Positions 1-10,974 of a stretch of DNA of 32,883 bases are shown here, piece by piece. The position numbers were made by a program, and so were the translations under genes. The DNA lies in contig BBXU01000256.1 in assembly GCA_001598975.1 (NCBI GenBank), positions 1 through 32,883 of the forward strand. The letters run 5' to 3'. The notes under the pieces were generated by a model. It worked only from the letters and a program-made list of their open reading frames with translations, did not search any database and was not told where the DNA came from. Every line of letters starts with the position of its first letter. Position 1 is the first letter of the stretch. The stretch is from Parachlorella kessleri. Lineage: Eukaryota; Chlorophyta; Trebouxiophyceae; Chlorellales; Chlorellaceae.

Positions 1-1324
1 TGCTATTTGATAGGGCGGAGGCTCAGTCCCCCAGAGAGGCAGTGCACCCTAAGGTTTGCTGTGCGTCCAGTGTGGGCCAGCATGCAGGGCGGCTAGTCAG
101 CAGAGTAAGCACTCTAGTGCGGGCCTTCTTGGCAGGGACGTGGCCTGGTGGACCTCCTCTCCGCAGACGTGGCTGCTCATTGCTCCAGCAGTTGTATGTC
201 GTGGGTCCAGGCCCCACCCGCCAATCTGCTGTCTAACACTTTGCTGCTGCGTGCATTCCATATTATATTGGCTGCGCTTGGTTCACAGGAAGCCTGCATG
301 CTTCTTGGCAGCTTCAGAACATGCCACCTCGGACAAGATAGCTCTTGCTTGTGTCTGGTCTCACCGAGGGAGCAGCAGCGCAAGCCAGTACATACTAGGG
401 TATGCAAGCTTGTGATCGACTCAACTTTGCAAGAGAGGAGGGAACTACTGGCTCAGAATTCAGGCAAGACTCAGGCGCACTCTGCATCCCGTCCTGTACG
501 TACACCTCAACTCTCACACCCTGTTCGCACTACCTGCCACCCATGCTTAAATATGTTTAGGTCCGCAGGTGAGACCACCTGCAAGCAGTCCAAGTGGACA
601 GTGCGGGGTCTCCAAGGTGATGGAGTCCCATCAGCATGGGGACGCACTTGGCTGGGTTTTGCACCCTATTGCAGCAAACTGATGGCGGAAGGGCTGTCCA
701 AGGGTTCCCGCCGTCCTGCTTGCTTTTTAGCTTTTTTTTTGATTTAGGCGGAAATGCAGTTTAACCAGTAGCGTGGTATCATCGATCGCGCTCTGTTGGC
801 CCGGGCGCTGTTGGAAGCTTTGGTGATCAGGTGGAGCGCGCCATCAGCTTAACTGAGCAGGTGCGCCCTGATGTACTGCAAAGCCGTTCGGAGTGAAAGC
901 TTCCGTTCTTTCTGTGCCACGGCACCGCCACAAAGTAAGGTGTTGGGCGGTTTCAGGTTGAACTGGTGGCTTTTTGTACTTAGCGCCGTGGGCACCTTAG
1001 TACCTTCCTTGCTCTCTGGGTGTACTGACGTGTAGGACAGCCAATATTCTGAGTTTCCAACTGCAGAGGTAACTTGCGTGCTGTGAAGCAGACCAGCCCC
1101 CAGCCACAAGTACGTCAAGCCAGGTACCACCTCTCAGAAAGCCTAGGCTGGAAGTGCAGTTTTGCTGGACTAAGCTGCTACCTTATAGCGTACCAGCATC
1201 TTCGCGTGCTGGTACAGAAGTGGGCAATTAGGCAGTAATCTGGAAGAAGAAGGCGTCATGTTCTGTCGTAGATGCCAAGCGTCCAGAAAGGCAAGGCTTG
1301 CTTGCTTGGGTGCAGGTCCCAGCC
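1..1324. other. Upstream region of unit 1, no gene recognised
   Basis: About 1.3 kb before the first ankyrin-like gene. Several blocks are conserved with 5432-6889 of unit 2. One pair of short readings is shared (starting MDLLS near 148 and 5582), but I see no convincing open frame, domain or splice structure. The region could hold the promoter and 5' UTR exons, or the end of a further upstream unit. It contains one dispersed repeat at about 449-553. The sequence GGGTGCAG just before the start codon resembles a splice acceptor in both units, which would fit a 5' UTR intron. Confidence 0.5.
449..553 (+). repeat. Dispersed short repeat (family R1), copy a
   Basis: Core of about 105 bases: it opens with ACTGGCTCAGA, has GGCAAGACTCAGGC and TCTGCATCC in the middle, and ends CACTACCTGCCACCCAT. 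The same order of blocks is found at 4335, 11000 and 28437 on this strand and, reversed, at 10465 and 19923. The 3' end is followed directly by TTAA, as in the exon-disrupting copy at 4335-4435. No open frame or obvious terminal inverted repeat is seen. Confidence 0.75.
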
Positions 1325-3794
1325 ATGGTTCGCAAGCACAGCAGGGCCTCCTTTGAGGACGAGTTCCCACTCTACCATGCCCTTATAGTTGGGAATGCAG
1401 CTGCTGTAGCAGCCCTGTACGCAGCCGGCGAGGCAGCCAAGTGCGGGCCTGGCAACCTGTCAGTTCTCATGCTGGCACTGCTGCTACACAAGGATGAGCA
1501 GCTGCCACAGCTTATAGCAGCGGGTGCGCCACTAGATGTCGCACTCACGCTCGGCAGCACAGATGTCCAAATGCAGAATTGGCTGGCAGCGGCGCAGCTA
1601 ACTGACAGCGCAGTGGTGCGGCAGGAGGTCAGGGCGGTGCTGCAAGAGAAGCTCAAGCTAGGTCACTGTGTGCTTGATCTGGCACTGTCGCTGAACAAGT
1701 GGGAGCAGGCCGAGCTCCTGGTGGCGGCTGGGGCAGACCTGCAGCCACTTCTCCAGGGGCAGCCTTGTACTGGGTGGTGCGAGTCTGATACCTGCACTTG
1801 TGACAGGCAGCCAGTGAGGCAGTACGCCGTGTTGCACTACTCCGGGGAGAGGTTGCATGCAGCTCCTGCTGCGCGGCTGGGGCAGCTGGCAATGCTCGCC
1901 GTGCTGGACGCCCAGCCGGAGCCGTGCCTGGCAGCGCTGCGGGCAGCAGCCGACCGCGGCGTGCAGCTGAGCACAATCACCGCTGCGGCTGTGCTAGCGC
2001 ATGCTGCGTATGATGCCCAGGTGGACGTCGTCATGCACATGGTGCAGCACAGCCCTGGCAGCGTCTGGGGCCTGCTGAGGGGTATTGACTACTTCCGGCA
2101 TGCCGTGGCTGAAGTCCTCTTCCCCCATCTAGCCCAGCTTTTCGTGACGGGCACGCTGGAAGTGGAACTGCAGCGCAGCTTGCCCCTCTTGGTGAAGCGG
2201 GCCTTGCAGGCTAGTCAGCCCATTGCAGCCTTCACAGTGCTGCATGCGGTGGCAGAAAGCCAGAGGGAGCGACAGCAACTGCAGCAGCACCAGGAGGTGG
2301 AGGAAGAGGAGCAGCAGCAGCTGATGCTGTCGGCAGAGGACCTAACACGCCTGCTTCATTGTGCAGCTGCTACGGGCCACCCAGCAGTGGCCTTGCACCT
2401 TCTGCAGCGCGGCGCTGATGTGTGGCAGGTGCTAGGAGAGTCTGTGCCGCAAATGATGTGGTATGAGACTTGCATTTGCAAGATGAGTCGCAATGTCGCA
2501 GCCGTGCTATTCCCTCTAGCAATACGCGGCTGGGAGCTTGCAAGTGCGCAATACCACTGAAGAGCTGGAAGTGCTCGCATTCCGCGCATCCCTGTGGGGC
2601 TCTCCAGAGGCCTGCATGGACCTATTGCGGCTAGCAGCCATGCGGCAGGTGACGCTTTCCCCTGAACAGGCCTTTTCCATCTTGCAAGCAGCAGCACAAG
2701 AGGGGCAGCCTGCAGTGGTGATGTATCTCACAGAGCACTTTGGAAGCGAGCTGTGGTGGCGACTGCTGAGTGAGACCGGCCCTGCCATCCACAAAATAGT
2801 GCTCCACGATGTGGCGGCACATCTGCTAGGGCAGCTCACAGCCGGTACACTGCAGCTGGACAGCACCCATCTGGGGTTGCTGGTGGTTAGGGCTGCTGCA
2901 TGCGAGGAGGCGCAGGCGTCTGCGGCCCTTATGCAGGCAGCAGCGAAGCAACAGGTGCAGCTTACCAGCCAGGATACCTTCCGGGCATTGTCAAACTGCA
3001 TGAAGGAGGAAAGGGCAGGCCTTGTGAACTTTGCGAAGCACCTCCTGCATCTGGGTGCGCCATTGACCACCGCCCAGTTGTGCGAGCTGGCCAGGAGGGC
3101 TGCCAGCTTCGACCAGGCTGCAAGTTTGCGGCTGCTGTTTGAAGCCGGCGCCCTACTTGACACCAGGCTTGCCGGGATTGCGGTCAGGTCGTACTCAGCC
3201 GTCTGTGTTGCCCTTCTACTCAAGCTGGGGCCCCTGCCTGTGGACCTTAGCGCAGTTTGGTTTGAGCAGCCAGGTGGAGGGCGTCAGTACACCTGCCCAG
3301 TCCTCCGCGTGCTCAGGGTGAGTCGAGGGTATGGTGGAGGGCCACCACCCAGCCATCCAGCCAAGCATGAGGGTCAAGCCCGGCAGCTGGCTTTGTCCAG
3401 GCGGGATTGGTGGTTTACTGTTGCGCCAAAACCTATGTTGCCTGCGCTGTGTCTGCCCTGGCATGGGATTGTCAGTAAGGACACATGCATGGAGGACCAT
3501 AATGCCATTCGGGTGGGCATTCCGATAATTCACAAATAATGTGTGCAGGTTGGCTGGAACCGAAATACTATTGATACGTCACCTCTGCGCACGCTAGAGG
3601 CCTTGCTGGCTGCTGGCCACAAACCCACTGTTTACCATATTGTCCGCCTTGAACCAGGGGCCCAGCCTGTGGCTGCTTTTGACCCTCTCATCGAGCGGCC
3701 TTTGGACTTCTGCAGCAACAGTGGAGCTAACGGGTAGGCCCAAGCCTTTCTGCAGTGCCATGATGCAAAAATCTGTAACAGGCTCAGGCAAACA

Positions 3795-3842
3795 GTATAC
3801 CCGTACCTCCTCTCTGATCGCATGACCTGCCACCCTAAATTA
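3795..3842 (+). repeat. Dispersed repeat, R1-related, copy b
   Basis: Lies in intron 2 of the copy 1 gene. The stretch from GTATACCCGTACCTCC to CCTGCCACCCTAAAT recurs at about 10913-10957. It shares the terminal ACCTGCCACCC with the R1 family and is followed by TTAA at 3839-3842. The next bases (GAGCATAACTGCA) also recur before the 10913 copy, so this subfamily may be arranged as partial tandem units. Confidence 0.6.
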
Positions 3843-4096
3843 ACTGAGAGCATAACTGCACAACCCTAACAGTACAGTCCAACCATATGTCCTCTTTCGC
3901 ATTGCTTGCCACCACCCAACAACTGACTTGGAAAGGATCGTAGACTTACGGTGCGTGATAAGATATTCTACAAAACCTTCTCTCAATGCTTGCTGCAAGG
4001 CAGGGGAGTCTGAATTGATTTGCAGGTGGCTGGCACTGGCGCTAGAGGGGTGGAACCCCGCCACTCACCTGCAATACCCCCCAGATTTAAAGTTAA

Positions 4097-4439
4097 GTTA
4101 GTTTGCCCCAAGGTACGCCTCTCCCTTCCGTTCCTCTTCCGCTCGCTTGCAGCTCTGCTATTCATTTCCTGCTGCCTGCCAGCCTGTCTGCCTGCTCTGC
4201 TCGCCTGCTGCGCTTCCTGCTGCTCCATGCTGGCTTTCTTTCAGGCCTAACCGTGTTCTCTACTGCCCCTGCTTCAGTTGAGCTGCATCTCCTCTTCCAG
4301 TGGCCTTAGCTTATCTTGGGGAGAGAATTACTGGCTCAGAACCCAGGCAAGACTCAGGCTCATTCTGCATCCAGCCCTGCCCGTCCAGTCCAGCCCAGCT
4401 CTACTCCCTGTTTGCACTACCTGCCACCCATGCAATTAA
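4097..4439 (+). mobile_element. TTAA-flanked insertion in exon 3 of copy 1
   Basis: A 343-bp segment, made of about 339 bases plus one duplicated TTAA, lies between TTAA at 4093-4096 and TTAA at 4436-4439. Removing it rejoins AAG TTA ACA TAC, coding KLTY, which matches KLAY at the same place in copy 2 and restores the frame to the next donor at 4495. The right half (about 4335-4435) is a member of the R1 repeat family. The left half is pyrimidine-rich with no open frame. TTAA duplication is typical of piggyBac-type transposases, so this may be a nonautonomous element; I cannot find clear terminal inverted repeats. Confidence 0.75.
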
Positions 4440-4995
4440 CATACAAGGCCGTGCTGCTATCAATAGCTCACAACCGGAAAGGCCTGGCTGTGCAGGTAAT
4501 CTTTGCGGATGTAGTGGCACCTAGTGGGGACACATGAGGTTCGTATGTCAAGGATGGCGTTCACCCATTCTGGATGGGAACCTCAGGCCAAGGAGAGGCG
4601 CTTGGGCCTGTGCCCTTATGTAAGGTACCAAACTAGGGCCGGAAGTGGTGTTTTGCTACTTCTTGGGCCCCCTGAGTTGGCGAATGTACAGGGGCTGTGT
4701 GGTGGTGGTATGCGAAGCAGACGGGCGGCCGAACACGGCTTACACGGACTGTCAGCCCACTATTGAATTCTTGCGGGAGCAAGGGGACGGCAGTTCACTG
4801 CACAAGCGGCAACACTTGGCGGCACCGGGGTCCATGGTCAGAGAGGCCTACGGTTGCTCAGACAGTGCAGCCATACTGGGTTTGCTTCCAAATGAGCTGC
4901 TGCTGCGCGTGCTGCAACTGGCTGCACGCCCGCTGTCAGCCTGGCTCCCTGCGGATAGCAATGATGTCGTTGAGGACGACTATGAGGGCGAGTGA

Positions 4996-5431
4996 TGGTA
5001 AGTGAATGTATTGTTGGATCAATGATGTTATGCGGGAGCCTTCTGCTTGTTGGTGTGTAGGATTGTGGGGTTGGCAGAGCTGCGACCTGTGCTCCAAGCC
5101 AGCACTGCTCTGTAGTAGCACTCAAAGTAGACACGGGTATCATGCACGAATGGTAGAAGGCGGTACGTGGTGTGAATTAGAGGATAGGGCAGTTCCTCAG
5201 TTAGAGAATGGGGAAGGCTGGACGGGCGGGTTTAAGAGTGAAGCGTGCTAAGCAGAGCAACCTTTGCACCCGTCTTCAGAGTACTTAGATTACTTCGTTG
5301 TTGTCTGTGCGATGCAGGACTTCCTCTGCGTCCAGCAGCCGTATTCTGATAGCGGACTGTATGTACTGCCTGCAGTCTCCTGGTGCTATGGTAGGCTCTT
5401 GGTGCGAGTGCCGCCCTGAGGGTCCCTCAAG
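4996..5431. other. Spacer between units, nothing recognised
   Basis: About 435 bases between the stop of copy 1 and the start of unit 2. No open frame of note, no RNA gene and no TGTAA motif near the stop codon. It has no visible counterpart after copy 2. Confidence 0.5.
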
Positions 5432-6889
5432 GCTGCTATTTGATTGGGCGGAGGCTCAGTCCCCCGCAAAGGCAGTGCACCCTCAGAGTTTACTGTGCAT
5501 CCACTGTGGGCCAGCATGCAGGGCGGCTATTGAGCAGAGGAGGCACTCTAATGCGGGCCTCCTTGGCAGGGACGTGGCCTGGTGGACCTCCTCTCCTGTG
5601 ACATGGCTGCCCTATGCTCCAGCAGTTGCTTGTCGTGGGTCCGGCCCCACCCCTGGAACTGCTACCTAAAATTTTTGCTGTTACTTGCTATCCCTGAATT
5701 TGGCACCACTTGGTTCACAGGACGCCTGCATGCTTATGGGCAAGCTTCAGAGCATGCCACATCGACAAGACAGCTACTGCTTTGGTAAAGGTGGCAGGCA
5801 ATGCGAACGGGGAGGAGGTGGGCGCTAACTGGTGTGCCAGGGCTGTATGCAGCTACTAGCATAGTATACTTTGTGTCTTGCTTGAGTTTGTCTGGTATTG
5901 AAGGAGCAGCAGCGCTAGCAAGTGCCTGCTCCTGGGCTCCAGCAAGACTCTGACCGACTTGTCAAAGTCTGCAGGCGTGCTCAGGTCCGCTTCTGACTGT
6001 TATAATCAGACCTTCTGTAACATGCCAAGTGGACAGTGCGAAACCAAAGTCATGGGGCACCAGCAAATGGGACACACGCTTGGCTGTGGTTGCACTGTTA
6101 TCTGCAGCGCCAAACTTAGACCGGCCCTATCGTATGTGCGGCCAAAAGAAACCTAGCAGCTGGGCTTCATTGCATTGCTGTCTGAGGGACAGAAGCTTTT
6201 GCTGCTTTCATGACGATAGCTCGATCGAAGCTGGTTGAGCTACTCGCAAAGAGACATCATGCTGTCGTCCAAGGGTTCCCGCCGTGCAGGCGCGCCTAGG
6301 CGATACAGGTTGGCCAGTAGGGTGGCATCATCCTTCGCGATCTGTTGGTGCGGGCGCCTGACCAGTGTTGGGAGCTGGTGATCAGGTCGAGCGTGCCATC
6401 AGCCCAACTGAGCAGGTGCGCCCTAAAGCATTGCAAACCCGTTCTGTTTCAAAATGTTTAGGGGTGCCCGTTCAAATGTTGTGCCAGGGCACACCGGAAA
6501 GGAAAAAGGCTCGTTGTTGGCCGGTTTCAGGGCTGAACTGATGACTTCGTTTACTTGGCGCCGCAGGCACCTTGATAGCTTCCCTGTTCTTTAGGTGCAC
6601 AGACGTGTAGGCCAGCCGCTATTCTGAGCTTGCAACTGCAGAGGTAAGTTGCCTGCTGTGGGAGCAGACCGGCCGCCAGCCACTAGGGCGTCAAGCCAGG
6701 TACCACTCTCAAAAAGCCTAGGCTGCAAGCAGTTATGCTGGGCGAAGCTGCTACCAATGGCGCCAGCACTTCCACATGTTGGGAGAGAAGTGGGCAATGC
6801 AGTAGTTGTCCTACACAAGGCATCCTGTTCCAGTCTGGATGCCAACCGTCCTGAAAAGGCAAGGCTTGCTTTGGGTGCAGGTCCCAGCC
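5432..6889. other. Upstream region of unit 2, no gene recognised
   Basis: Counterpart of 1-1324 with conserved blocks, for example around GGTGATCAGGT and GAGCAGGTGCGCCCT, which occur in both near 820-865 and 6375-6425. No supported coding exon. It probably contains the promoter of the copy 2 gene. A degenerate reversed R1 repeat is at about 5788-5850. Confidence 0.5.
5788..5850 (-). repeat. Dispersed repeat R1, degenerate copy c
   Basis: Reads GGTGGCAGGCAATGCGAACG and then GGGGAGGAGGTGGGCGCT on the plus strand. This matches the reverse of the R1 end (compare GGGTGGCAGGTAGTGCGAAC at 10469). The rest of the element is eroded. Confidence 0.5.
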
Positions 6890-9800
6890 ATGGTTCGCAC
6901 ACGGAGCAGGGCCTCCTTTGAGGACGACTTCCAACTCTTCCATGCCATCATAGCTGGGAATGCAGCCACGGTAGCAGCCCTGTGCGCAACCGGCGAGGCA
7001 GCCAAGTGCGGGCCTGGCAACCTGTCGGCCCTCATGCTTGCCATCCTTCTTGACAGGGATTCAGTCGTGCCACAGCTCACAGCAGCGGGTGCGCCACTAG
7101 ATGTTGCACTTACCCTCAGCAGCACTGCTGCCGAGATGCATATGTGGCTGGCAGCAGCGCAGCTGACAGGTGACGCAGCGGTGCGGCACGAGGTCAGGAC
7201 CGTGCTGCAGTACAAGATGAAACCTGGGCTCTGCGCCCTTGAGTTGGCGCTGTTGCTGAGCAAGTGGGAGCAGGCTAAGCTCCTAGTGGCCGCTGGGGCC
7301 GACCTGCAGCCACTTCTGACGGGGCGACACTGCCGTGTCTGGTGCAACCCCGACACCTGCACTTGTGCCTGGAAGCAGGTCAAGCAGTACGCCGTGTCGC
7401 ATTACTCAGGGCAGGGGTGGAGTGTAGCTCCTGTTGCGCGGCTGGCCCAGCTGGCGCTGCTCGCCATGCAGGACGGTCAGCCGGACATGTGCCTGGCAGC
7501 GCTGCTGGCAGCAGCAGATCGTGGCGTGCAGCTGAGCATGGCGAGCGCTGTAGCGGTGTTAGAGCATGCTGCAGCTGGAGCCCATGTGGATATGGTTATG
7601 CACATGGTGCAGCACAGCCCTGGTAGCGTGTGGGGCTTGCTGCAGGGCAGTGACAGGTTCCAGCCAGCTGTGGCTAAGGCCCTCTTCCCCCATCTAGCTC
7701 AGCAGTTTGTCGAGGGCACGCTGGAAATGGAATCGCAGCGCAGCTTGCCCCTGTTAGTGGAGCGGGCCCTGCAGGCTAATCAGCCCATTGCAGCCTTCAC
7801 CGTGCTGCATGCGGTGGCCGAAATCAAGCAGGGGCGGCAGCGGCAGCGGCAGATGGAGGAAAGGGAGCAGCAGCGGCGGCAGTAGCAAACGCTGTCGGCA
7901 GCGGACCTTACACATTTGCTGCGTTGTGCGGCAGCTACGGGCCACCCAGCAGTGGTCGTGCACCTTCTGCAGCGCGGCGCTGATGTTTGGCAGATACTAA
8001 GAGCACCTGTGCCACAAGTAATGTGGTACAAGACAAACGATTATCAAATGAGTCGCAATGTAGCATTCATGCTCTTTCCTCGCTTGGTGCAGCAGTACGC
8101 GGCTGGAAGCTTGCAAGTGCGCAACACCAGTGAAGAGCTGGCAGTGCTTGTGTGCCGCGCATCCCAGTGTGGCTGTCCAGAGGCCTGCCTTGCACTTCTG
8201 GACCTAGCAGCTGCTCAGCAGTTAACGCTTTCCGCCGAAGAGGCGTTTGCTCTTCTTCGAGCAGCAGCGCAAGAGGGGCAGCCCGCAGTGGTGATGGATG
8301 TAACAGAGCGCTATGGCAGCGAGCTGTTCTGGCGGCTGGCCAGTCAGCACGGTGTTGCCATTCACAGAACAGTGGTGCACGCAATGGCGACTCACCTGCT
8401 AGGGCAGCTAACAGCCGGAGCACTGCAGCTGGACAGCACCCGCCTCGGCTTGCTGGTGGTCAAGGCTGCTGCGTGCCAGGAGACGCAGGTGTCTGTGGCC
8501 CTTCTACAAGCAGCAGCGAAGCAGCAGGTGCAGCTTACCAGCCAGGATACCAATCGTGCGCTCTCTCACTGCATTCGGGAGGAAAGGGCAGGCCTTGTGA
8601 CATTGGTCAAGCAGTTACTGGACCTGGGTGCCCCACTGACCAGCGTCCAGGCATGCGAACTTGCCTTGAAGGCAGCCAGATTTGACCAGGCCGCAATACT
8701 GGAGCTGCTGCTGGGGGCGGGCGCCCTGCTTGACGCTGAGCTTGCCAGTGTCGCAGTGAGGTCATACTCAGACACCTGTGTTGCCCTTCTACTCAAGCTG
8801 GGGCCCCTGCCTGTGGACCTTAGCCGGGTTTGGCTTCATGAGCCAACTGGCGCGCAGTGGTACTCCTGCCCAATCCTCTGCATACTCGGGGTGAGTCGAG
8901 GGTACTGCTTGGGGCGGCTACAGGGCCAACACCCAGCCATCCAGCCTAGCATGAGGGTCAAGGTAGGGGAAGCTTGCTGTCTACAAGCGGCAGTGGTGGG
9001 TACATATTTGGCAAAAGTGATGTTACCCCGAAGCGCCTGGCCAGCACGTTTGCATCTATGGTCATGTTCTGCTGTTGCTGTAACTGTGGGAAGCGCATTC
9101 TGATCATTGATTGGCTAGTGTGCCTTCCCTGGCACGGGATTATCAGTGTGGGAGTACATTTGTGGAGCATCTGATCGCCATTGAAGTGGGCATCTGGATG
9201 TTTTCGCTGGGTGTGTGCAGCGTGTTTGGAATCGGCGAAAGGATGATACGCGAGTCTTGCGTACGCTGGAGGCCTTGCTGGCTGCTGGGCACAGACCCAC
9301 TGTCTACCGGGACGTGCGCCTTCAACCAGGGGCCCAGCCTGTGGCCGTCTTTGACCCCATTATCGAGCAGCCCTTCCTATTCAGTCGCACGAATGTTGAC
9401 AGGTACGCACAAGCCTTCCTGCACTGCCATGAGCTAAGACATGGAAAGTTGGAAAATATGCAGTACAGCCGTCCCAGTGATGGAGTTGCTCCAAAAATGC
9501 TTCAACTCCTAGAAGATGTTTGCTTCAAAGGCGTGGGGAGGGTCGCCTGTCCATGCGCAGGTGGCTGTGGCTGGCGCTGGGGGGCGAGGGGTGGACCTTC
9601 GCCACCCACCAACAGCAACCCCCCATGTTGAAGCTGGCCTACCAGGCTGTGCTACTATCAGCAGCCTGCAGCCAGAAGGCTCAGAGGGTACAGGTATTTT
9701 CCAAGCATGCACTTACCCTTGAGGAACTGACCTGACTGTGGGGCAAGCGACAGGAATCGGTGGAGTTTAGCCAGGGGAGGCCCTGCATAGCAGAGGCACC

Positions 9801-10199
9801 AAGGAATGTGCATTGGGATGTACTGCCTGACGACGAAGGGAAAGCTGTGTTGGTGCCAAGTTAGACTACCCATGGCAGGGAATTGTAGCGAAGCCGAATA
9901 CCGAAAGTGGCTTTTGGGAGGACGTATTGGCAGCTGAACTCATACTTCAGAGGAAAAAGGTCAAACCTTGACCAATGCAGGCACAAGGCACCGATACTTC
10001 CCCTCACAAGCTGCAGCGCCTGGCGGCGGCAGGGTCTGCGACCAGCAAGGCTAGCACCATCTCATGCAGTTCAGCGGTGCTGGGTTGCCTGCCAAACGAG
10101 CTGCTGCTGCATGTGCTGCGCCTGGCAGCGCGCCCGCTGTCAGCCTGGCTGCCTTACAGTGGCAATGATGAAGACGAGGATGACTATGCCGATGAGTAG
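6890..10199 (+). CDS. Ankyrin-like repeat / F-box-like protein, copy 2 (one in-frame TAG)
   Basis: Exons 6890-8890, 9221-9402, 9561-9693 and 9981-10199. All junctions are GT-AG and the phases agree (0, 2, 0), giving 845 codons including the final TAG. Residues 1 to about 665 are Ala/Leu-rich helical repeats of ankyrin type, with units such as LLVAAGADLQ, LLQRGADVW and LLLGAGALLD. A charged Gln/Arg linker at codons 318-335 contains an in-frame TAG at 7883-7885 (codon 332) that aligns with CAG in copy 1. Exon 4 ends in a C-terminal F-box-like motif, LPNELLLHVLRLAA, and an acidic tail. TGTAA lies 235 bases downstream. The gene is either recently inactivated, read through, or affected by a base error. 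A protein-interaction or substrate-adaptor role is inference only. Confidence 0.65.
7883..7885 (+). other. In-frame TAG in Gln-rich linker
   Basis: The codons read CGG CAG TAG CAA ACG CTG TCG. Copy 1 has CAG CAG CTG ATG CTG TCG at the aligned place, so one C-to-T change explains the stop. More than 300 codons downstream remain open and similar to copy 1. Confidence 0.85.
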
Positions 10200-10433
10200 C
10201 TATGTTGAGGCAGCGCTGCTCCTTTTCATAGAGGGAATCCTGTATGGGGCGTTTGTATCATGGCAGAATCTTTTCCAAAAGGACTGTGAGCTTGGCGGTC
10301 CTGTACCCTGCATGCCCAAGCAGCATCGCTGGGTAGTAGCGCGTGTAAGCCTATGTTCTTGTATAATGGCAGGTGATGGAAGCCTGTACAGATTCTGGAA
10401 GGTAGTGGTTAGGTCTAAGAGAGAATTGCAAGC

Positions 10434-10438
10434 TGTAA
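10434..10438 (+). terminator. TGTAA poly(A) motif after copy 2
   Basis: TGTAA, the usual polyadenylation motif of green algae, stands 235 bases after the stop codon of the copy 2 gene, in AGCTGTAAAACT. Confidence 0.5.
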
Positions 10439-10464
10439 AACTTGAGGTCTGTACCTGATGTTAG

Positions 10465-10552
10465 TATGGGTGGCAGGTAGTGCGAACAGGGAGTGAGAGC
10501 TGGGCTCTAGGAATACGGCTGGATGCAGAACGAGCCTGAGTCTTGCCTACAG
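10465..10552 (-). repeat. Dispersed repeat R1, copy d
   Basis: Well preserved reversed copy: TATGGGTGGCAGGTAGTGCG, then GAGAGCTGGGCT, GGATGCAGAACGAGCC and TGAGTCTTGCC on the plus strand. It starts right after the poly(A) motif of copy 2. Confidence 0.75.
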
Positions 10553-10905
10553 TGAAGTGTGTTTTAGTTTGTCTCTAGCAACTTTGCACTCCTCTATCTG
10601 ATTCCGCTCCTCTCTTTTCGTTGCCTGGATGCATCATATCCTGGGCATTCTGCAGGGTAAACTCAGAGCCGGTCCCAGATGCAAACCCCACCAACCACAC
10701 CAGGGCTTATCGATCTTGACTGGCCACCCACGCAGTCATAAGTTAGGTGCCTTGCCTCGTGCTGCCAAACTCACATGGCCTCTCAGAACCAGGGTATGCG
10801 TAATCCATGGTCCAGCCTCACTTAGGCTGACCAGGCCTGGGGCACCTCCGTCAGTAGCGCTGGCAAAACAGTGTAACAGAGCATAACTGCATGCACCCCT
10901 GTCAG

Positions 10906-10958
10906 CCTAGTATACCCGTACCTCCTCTCTGGTTGCGTTACCTGCCACCCTAAATAAA
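10906..10958 (+). repeat. Dispersed repeat, R1-related, copy e
   Basis: Contains GTATACCCGTACCTCCTCTC and ends TTACCTGCCACCCTAAAT, closely matching copy b at 3795-3838. The bases before it (AGAGCATAACTGCA) also recur at copy b. Confidence 0.65.
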
Positions 10959-10974
10959 AACAGTCTAAGCGCAT

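Larger units (their letters stand above)
1325..4995 (+). pseudogene. Ankyrin-like repeat / F-box-like gene, copy 1 (disabled)
   Basis: Exons inferred from copy 2: 1325-3317, 3549-3733, 4026-4495 (interrupted) and about 4779-4995. The start is the ATG in CAGCCATGG, giving MVRKHSRASFED. The protein is mostly Ala/Leu-rich helical repeats of ankyrin type (for example LLQRGADVW and LVAAGADLQ), with an acidic/Gln linker near 2290-2330. The C-terminus has an F-box-like motif, LLPNELLLRVLQLA, followed by an acidic tail. Three lesions are visible against copy 2. An 8-base deletion near 2516 shifts the frame to a stop at 2560. A 343-bp insertion in exon 3 brings an immediate TAG. The last acceptor TGCAG has become TGCGG, though a GAG three bases later could serve. 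F-box proteins usually select substrates for SCF ubiquitin ligases; that role is only an inference here. Confidence 0.7.
1..5431 (+). repeat. Tandem duplication, unit 1
   Basis: First copy of a direct tandem duplication. Its first bases recur almost unchanged at 5432, including the shared block around 130-165 and 5560-5595 (GGGACGTGGCCTGGTGGACC). Homology continues through the upstream region and all four exons of the gene. The window opens inside or at the edge of this unit, so further units may lie to the left. By hand count, 43 of the first 60 residues of the two encoded proteins agree, so the duplication is old enough for considerable divergence. Confidence 0.85.
5432..10200 (+). repeat. 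Tandem duplication, unit 2
   Basis: Second copy of the unit. It is recognisable from 5432 to the stop codon of its gene at 10199. After the stop codons the two units no longer align by eye, so the right border of the duplication is placed only roughly. Intron positions, splice phases and exon order are the same as in unit 1, which shows duplication of genomic DNA rather than retroposition. Confidence 0.8.

Noticed and set aside
4097..4439. Exon 3 insertion considered as a new spliceosomal intron
   Set aside because: A GT stands at the left edge, but no AG at the right edge restores the frame, while TTAA excision does so exactly.
7883..7885. TAG as a reassigned Gln codon
   Set aside because: The best models of the three other complete genes and of copy 2 itself end in TAG, so TAG acts as a stop in this genome.
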